From Ceratothoa steindachneri (Eukaryota; Arthropoda; Malacostraca; Isopoda; Cymothoidae): 64,000 nt of DNA. The position numbers and the translations under genes are program-made. Positions 58,940-64,000 of the stretch are shown here, piece by piece. The notes below the pieces were generated by a model. It searched no databases, was not told the origin of the DNA, and was given only the letters and a program-made list of their open reading frames with translations. Within the stretch, counting starts at the first letter, position 1. Every line of letters begins with the position of its first letter. Location: positions 142,766,021 through 142,830,020 of the forward strand of contig OZ018329.1 in the NCBI GenBank assembly GCA_963969495.1, given 5' to 3'.

Positions 58940-61555
58940 TATTAGATTCCCAAGGAACAAATCAATTACAAGTATTATATATATTTACACCCAAAAATGA
59001 ACTAAATAATAAAAGTGAAACTCATAAACACTTACCCTCATAGATGCAAATATAGGCTAAAAACATACCCCAATAAGAACAGATTAATGGTGCAATTATG
59101 GTTGGGTTAATGTGGTACTACGATGGAGTGAATCAGCTTATTGCGTTCAAAATTACCTGGGTACTGACGACAAGGGGGCTTAAAAGCTTTTCCGGACTTT
59201 GATTCAGTGTTATATAGGCGTTTAAGCTTTATTTGGTCTGCCTCTGTCATTATCACTGATTTTTTGGAGATGATGTTCATATACGAAATATACAACGAGT
59301 TGTTTCTGAAAATCTGGTCTGAAAAATCCTCCGAAACAAAGGTTGCACGAAATTATGCCGTAAGACAATGAATTTGTTTTCATTGATGTAATTGCTGCCC
59401 TACGCAAGATCAATCACCATATTGTTAGGTATTTATGTGTTTTTGCGTTTCAAAAGAGATAAATCTTATAGCAAGAGTTTGTAAATGAATATAGGTAAGT
59501 AGAGTAACCTGACGAAAATTATATATTAAAAGTGTATTTGCAGGATTTATTTCATTTTTCTTTGATATCTTCCTTCACCCTATAGTTGCAGCAATCTCTA
59601 TTACGCCTTCAATATCAAAGGATTAGGATGAGTCTTATTGCACAACACGTACCTCTTATTTCCTCATTCAAAGCCTTTATCTCCACTAAAAGTAAAATGA
59701 ACAAAATATAAACACGTCATTTTTTGTAGTTCTTAGCTTTTATATGATTATCTAAAGTTTTAGACAATATACTTGCGCAATTTCTCTTTTTTCTGCCCAA
59801 CATGATCATGTTAGCAGTGGTGAATTTATCCGTTTATTAATATACTATGCCGGATTCGTTTTACGATGATGTGAAAGGATGTGAAGTGCTTTTTTCTTTT
59901 TTCTTGTCTGATTTAATAGATTTTATTTGAGAAAAGCCCCAGTTGGCAGAGAGAAAGACGAAATCTAGACAACTTCTACAAAGAACATGTGGCAAATGGT
60001 TGAATGAGGCCTATCACCACATTGTTTTCTTTGTTAATTCGTTAAATTCTAATACAATCAGGCTTGATCCACTTTTCGCCTAAATCTATCCCACAATCAT
60101 AAAGAAACTATAAACTGTTTTTTTTTATTCGTTTCTTAAACAGACTTTTATTCGTTTGAAAAGTAATTTAAGTTAAGATGCTTTTGGGTTGATAATGTAA
60201 ATCTTGACCCAGTACATAATGGTAATTTTCATCCAAGTCTGAATCGATTCTTCTTACGATAGTTTTGCTAAGGTTAAAACTCCCCCAATTGTGTTTATAA
60301 CAATATTTCTATCCACTATTGGTTTCATCTCTTCGATAGTGATTCTACATTTTCATAAAAAGGTAGGTATATACATTACATCACATATAGGTATACACTT
60401 GTATGTGATTTACTGTATGTGCGCCTTTTACAGAAAATGTAGTATCACTAATACAGGTAAAGTATACTGCATCCCTCTTCCCCAGTATTATTAACCTCTT
60501 TGCATCCTTTCAATATGTTAGGGTAATATGAACGTAATCTCCTCAAACCTTTACGAACAATGGTCAGCCCAATTTTGTTTGAAGGGAAGATTGTGGTGAT
60601 TAACATAAAAGGGTAATTAAAAAGAATTACGAGGATAATGTCTTTTATAATAAAAATTATATAATTTTATGGTTGGTAGATTAGAGCGGATGTAAACTTC
60701 TTCTGGCTGAATTTAATTTTTTTTTAAAGAGTAGAGGTCTGCGTAGATAAAAGGGGAGGGAAATAAACGAACGGAAAAAACTTAATCTCGAGAAATAAAA
60801 TAAAAGCAGTTTCTTACAGCGCCACATTTTTCCAAGATTGAAGGGTAGTATAAAACAAAGCTGTTTATTCAATCTCAACTCATAGAGATTGGGTCTGATG
60901 ACCGCGCGTGTAAGTGCATTGCTTGTGCAGAGAAATTCTCCTCAACAATCTGAGCCAGCTGTGCACGCACATTCATGAGATATATGTCAAAACATTATAC
61001 GGTAATATATTAATCATAGATTTCACCACAAAATAAATAAATAATGGAGGTAAAGTGTATAATTTTGTTCACTAACCACATATTACACTAGTTATGAAAA
61101 TTACGTACTTATGGCTGAAGAAATGTAGTTAAATGCACAATTGAGAACTTAGTGGGTGCTAATCTGTCAGAAAGATAAAAGTCAATATTTATGTGAAAAC
61201 GTAATCACTGTCTCGACATTGGAACAGACTCCCCGACACAGTTGTTTCAACTACTTCTCTTTCATCGTTCAAGTGTGGTCTTCACGACGCTCTTGGTCAA
61301 GCACTATACTCTTTTTATGAGTAATCTTTAATTGAAGAAACAAACTATAAAATTATAATCATACTGCAAAGGATATATAACTCAACTGTATAGTCGGATA
61401 AAGTAAATTACAGTCGGTATACCTTCAGCTTCAGGCTATCAAGGTAAGATATCAAGGTAACTCCCAGTTCGCGCTGTTCGTGCAAATAGTCGTATTTTAT
61501 TACAGAGTGCCGATATGCAAGCATAATTTACGGCATAAGAGATAAGGAGGATTAA
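58940..61555. other. No recognisable gene
   Basis: AT-rich DNA. Short open frames (59107-59295 minus, 59222-59413 minus, 60291-60494 plus, 60681-60878 minus) have no recognised domain. The two minus frames at 59.1-59.4 kb adjoin in different frames and might be one decayed coding stretch, but I cannot name it. Confidence 0.4.
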
Positions 61556-61559
61556 CAAA

Positions 61560-62227
61560 TATTATAGGAAATGGAAAATCAGTATGAACAGGAACAATTT
61601 TAAGATCATTTCGTTGATCACAAAAACGCGGAGATATCTACTTTGAAGAAAGAACTGTGGATATGTATATTAAAGAGCGTAAAGTACAAGGATAACGATT
61701 CCCAAAACAGGATACAGCAAGCACGTGACGGAATAAGTCACCGGAGGTAAAGGAGGCTTGATACTATTCTAGAGACTACTATTACTTAACCAAAAAATCA
61801 AAAGGAAGATATACCAAGCTATTATTCAAACAGTGATTTTGTACCCAGTTATCCCTATGTAAACTACAGAGAATTCCAAATAGAGTAAAATTAACTCTCA
61901 CAATTAAAAGAAGAGAAATGAGAAAACAATACAAAATTCACAGAGAAACTCAAATGAAAAAGATTGAACAAAATAAATTAGAAAAGAGCAAAGAAATTAA
62001 AGGAGAAAATGAGATGAAGTGACAAGATTTAGCCCAGAGTCTGGAGGAAAGATCACATCGCCTTTTCCCTACCTATACATCAAAGATCGATCAAGAAGAG
62101 GAAGAAATCTTCTGATAAAACTTTAGTAAATTAAAACAAAACAAAAACGTGTAAAATAACTACAACTTTGAGTATCTACTTAAATATGTACAAGGCATCA
62201 CATTATTACAAAAATAAACTACCAATG

Positions 62228-62296
<69 letters not shown>

Positions 62297-63060
62297 TCTG
62301 GTTGACGAGAATGTAGAGCCTAGATCTTCCCCAACCAATGCATAATAAGTATGAGGAATGAGAATAGAGAAATCAAATGTTAGATTCTAATAGAGTAAAA
62401 ATGAGGATAGGCAACCGGCAAAATAAGGGGAAACTAAGAGTAGAAAATTTATATGTTTATTTATGAATTAACGAGAAAGAGATAGAAGTCTAACAAAGAT
62501 CAAGGAAACAATGGAAAATACACAGAATAAGAATAATGAATTTAATGGAATATAAATGTAGGTTTAGAGTAAATATTTATATCAATTATTGAATGATATA
62601 TGAATATCGTTCATATAAGATTTAGTCGATTTGGGAATAGTTTTGAACGCAGAAGAATTGCTCAAATTATAATGTCAAGGGGACTGAAAATGGAGCGAGT
62701 AAGGATGTTTGCTGCTAGAGGGGAAATGTAAACGAGCAGAAGAAAAATTAAAACAATTTTTTGAACAGCTGAAAACAACAAATTTAACACAAACGTGAAA
62801 TTCTCTATTTTCAAACTATATTTACTAAAAGAAGGGAACCTCCATATAAGGGCTACTAATCTGAATATATAAATGAACTTGAAAATATTCTTAACCGTTT
62901 TACACCCAGGAATAAAGGATAAACTTCTTTAGTAGCGCTCATCAGAGGTGAGATATAAGAAGGTAAGATGACGGACTCATGGTACTGCAACAAAATTATT
63001 GAAAGTGCATACCACCTGTCACAATTACGAAACAAGAAATAAACAAATTTCAAAAATACA
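61560..63060 (+). other. Purine-rich region, possible decayed coding sequence
   Basis: The plus strand is strongly A/G-rich (GAAAA/AGAGAA words) on both sides of a (TA)n tract. It gives broken Glu/Lys/Gln-rich readings, and near 62880-62990 a stretch vaguely like the 'HPGIKDKLL' segment of retrotransposon Gag proteins. Stops are frequent in all frames. A degenerate gag is possible, but a compositional bias is an equally good explanation. Confidence 0.18.
62231..62294. repeat. (TA)n microsatellite, ~64 bp
   Basis: Uninterrupted AT dinucleotides starting after 'accaatggtg' and ending at 'actctggttg'. Confidence 0.95.
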
Positions 63061-63115
63061 TTGCAATAGAGGTAAAAATACGCCATTTATACTGGCTTGA
63101 ATGACTAGTAATATA

Positions 63116-64000
63116 CAGCCTTGGCCAAAATTATGGGGCAGGTATGAAAAAGTGAAGAATATGATTGAAACTCATTTATCTCATACTAGACATAATACAA
63201 ATTTAACTTTTACGTATATTCTATCAATAATTAATACTTCATTTGTCCTCATTTTGTTTCATAACCGCTTTCATGCGTTTTGCATATATGAAACTAAGTT
63301 AGCACAGGGGATTGGCTCAGTTTTCTGCAACTTTTTATGAATTTTAACTGTTAATTCACCTTTTGAGGAACATTTGTGCACCCTCACTTTTGTGCCTAAG
63401 CGTGGCCGCAAATATTCAACGGGTATGAGGTCTGAATACTCAAAAGGACCGTTCCATCAAGGTCACCCCTTTCTCATCAAACGAACCGTTTGCGACTCTA
63501 ATTGTGTGGCATGGAGCATTGTCTTTTTGGAAGATTACCCAATCTGGTTTAAGTGTTGGAATTCATTCTTTCCTCATAACTGAACAAACATCCTGGACCT
63601 GAAGAAAACATACAGCCCCAAACCATTACACTGCCAATGTAAATGGTATCCAATAAAAATATCTAGAAGCGTGAAAAATGGTGTAAATTAATGTGGAATA
63701 CCTTCCTCAAAGTTGCTTTCATCAGACAAAAAAACTTTATCCCAATCATCCGCAGTCCAATATTCCAAGACACTCGCTGCTTTTTTTTATCTGAGATAGC
63801 CACGGGGTTATTTTAGCCTTAAATTATTTAAGCCCAGCTTCTACTAACTTTCTTATCACTGAACTTCTTGATATGTATTTGTTTGTTGCTGCCCGAAACT
63901 CAGCAGCTACATGAGAAGAGTTGTTTTTCCATCAGCCAAAGATGTCCCTTTAGGCAACCTCTCTTCTCTCGGAGTTATACAACTTTTGAGCTCTTGACCA
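63116..64000 (-). mobile_element. Second Tc1-like element, running off the right edge
   Basis: A terminus CAGCCTTGGCCAAAATTATG begins at 63116 next to TA (63114-63115). The transposase reads on the minus strand from beyond 64000 towards the terminus. The other TIR is outside the window. It is a different family from the Tc1-like element at 42.5-45.2 kb, with unrelated termini. Confidence 0.82.
63250..63960 (-). pseudogene. Tc1-like transposase fragment
   Basis: Minus strand, N to C: 'VAAEFRAATNKYISRSSVIR' with 'KLVEAGL' (helix-turn-helix end, about 63910-63830), 'VLEYWTADDWDKVFLSDESN' (first catalytic Asp in SDES, near 63735), 'VMVWGCMFSSGPG' (about 63640-63600), and 'PDWVIFQKDNAPCHTIRVAN' (second Asp in KDNAP, near 63525). 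A degenerate 'SPDLNPIE' site and a C-terminal tail near 63.3 kb follow. Frame changes and stops separate the blocks. Its N-terminus lies past the window end. Confidence 0.8.

Overview
The window is AT-rich, non-coding-dominated eukaryotic DNA. It holds a dense set of decayed transposable elements (TEs), tandem repeats and AT microsatellites, and no intact host gene that I can support. There are no prokaryotic operons, ribosome binding sites or CRISPR arrays. The TE families present (mariner, Tc1-like, piggyBac, Penelope-like, jockey- and CR1-like non-LTR elements) and a repeated 'uncharacterised protein' family point to an arthropod. A parasitic copepod or similar crustacean is plausible, but that part is inference.

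Layout. 1-1060: degenerate ~126-bp tandem repeat with a distinctive tail. 5.7-7.0 kb: unclassified repeat-like block. 9.24-9.98 kb: 3' end of a Penelope-like element (PLE), minus strand. 13.5-13.85 kb: G/T-rich low-complexity DNA. 14.6-16.5 kb: copy A of an unclassified multi-copy protein family, interrupted by other sequence. 18.64-19.80 kb: two more copies of the 126-bp-repeat element. 19.82-20.72 kb: possible solo LTR. 20.83-26.90 kb: a three-level TE nest, in which a mariner-like element is split by a piggyBac and the piggyBac is split by an unknown 1.38-kb insert. 28.88-29.04 kb: foldback element. 31.18-32.33 kb: copy B of the unclassified family. 34.4-39.5 kb: jockey-like non-LTR retrotransposon, minus strand, reverse transcriptase (RT) motif mutated. 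40.68-41.47 kb: CR1/L2-like RT C-terminus, minus strand. 42.52-45.24 kb: a Tc1-like element whose left terminal repeat is split by a mariner. 45.92-50.54 kb: 71 copies of a 65-bp satellite. 56.33-58.18 kb: a PLE copy with a perfect 40-bp palindrome in its RT. 58.38-58.93 kb: terminal-inverted-repeat element with PLE-like terminal sequence. 63.12-64.0 kb: another Tc1-like element running off the right edge.

All coding remnants carry stops, frameshifts, deletions or insertions, so they are treated as pseudogenes. The insertion order can be read from which element interrupts which, and several original target sites can be inferred by joining the flanks in frame. The most interesting items are the three-level nest, the two copies of the unclassified protein family, the homogeneous 65-bp satellite, and the head-core-tail element carrying 126-bp minisatellites.
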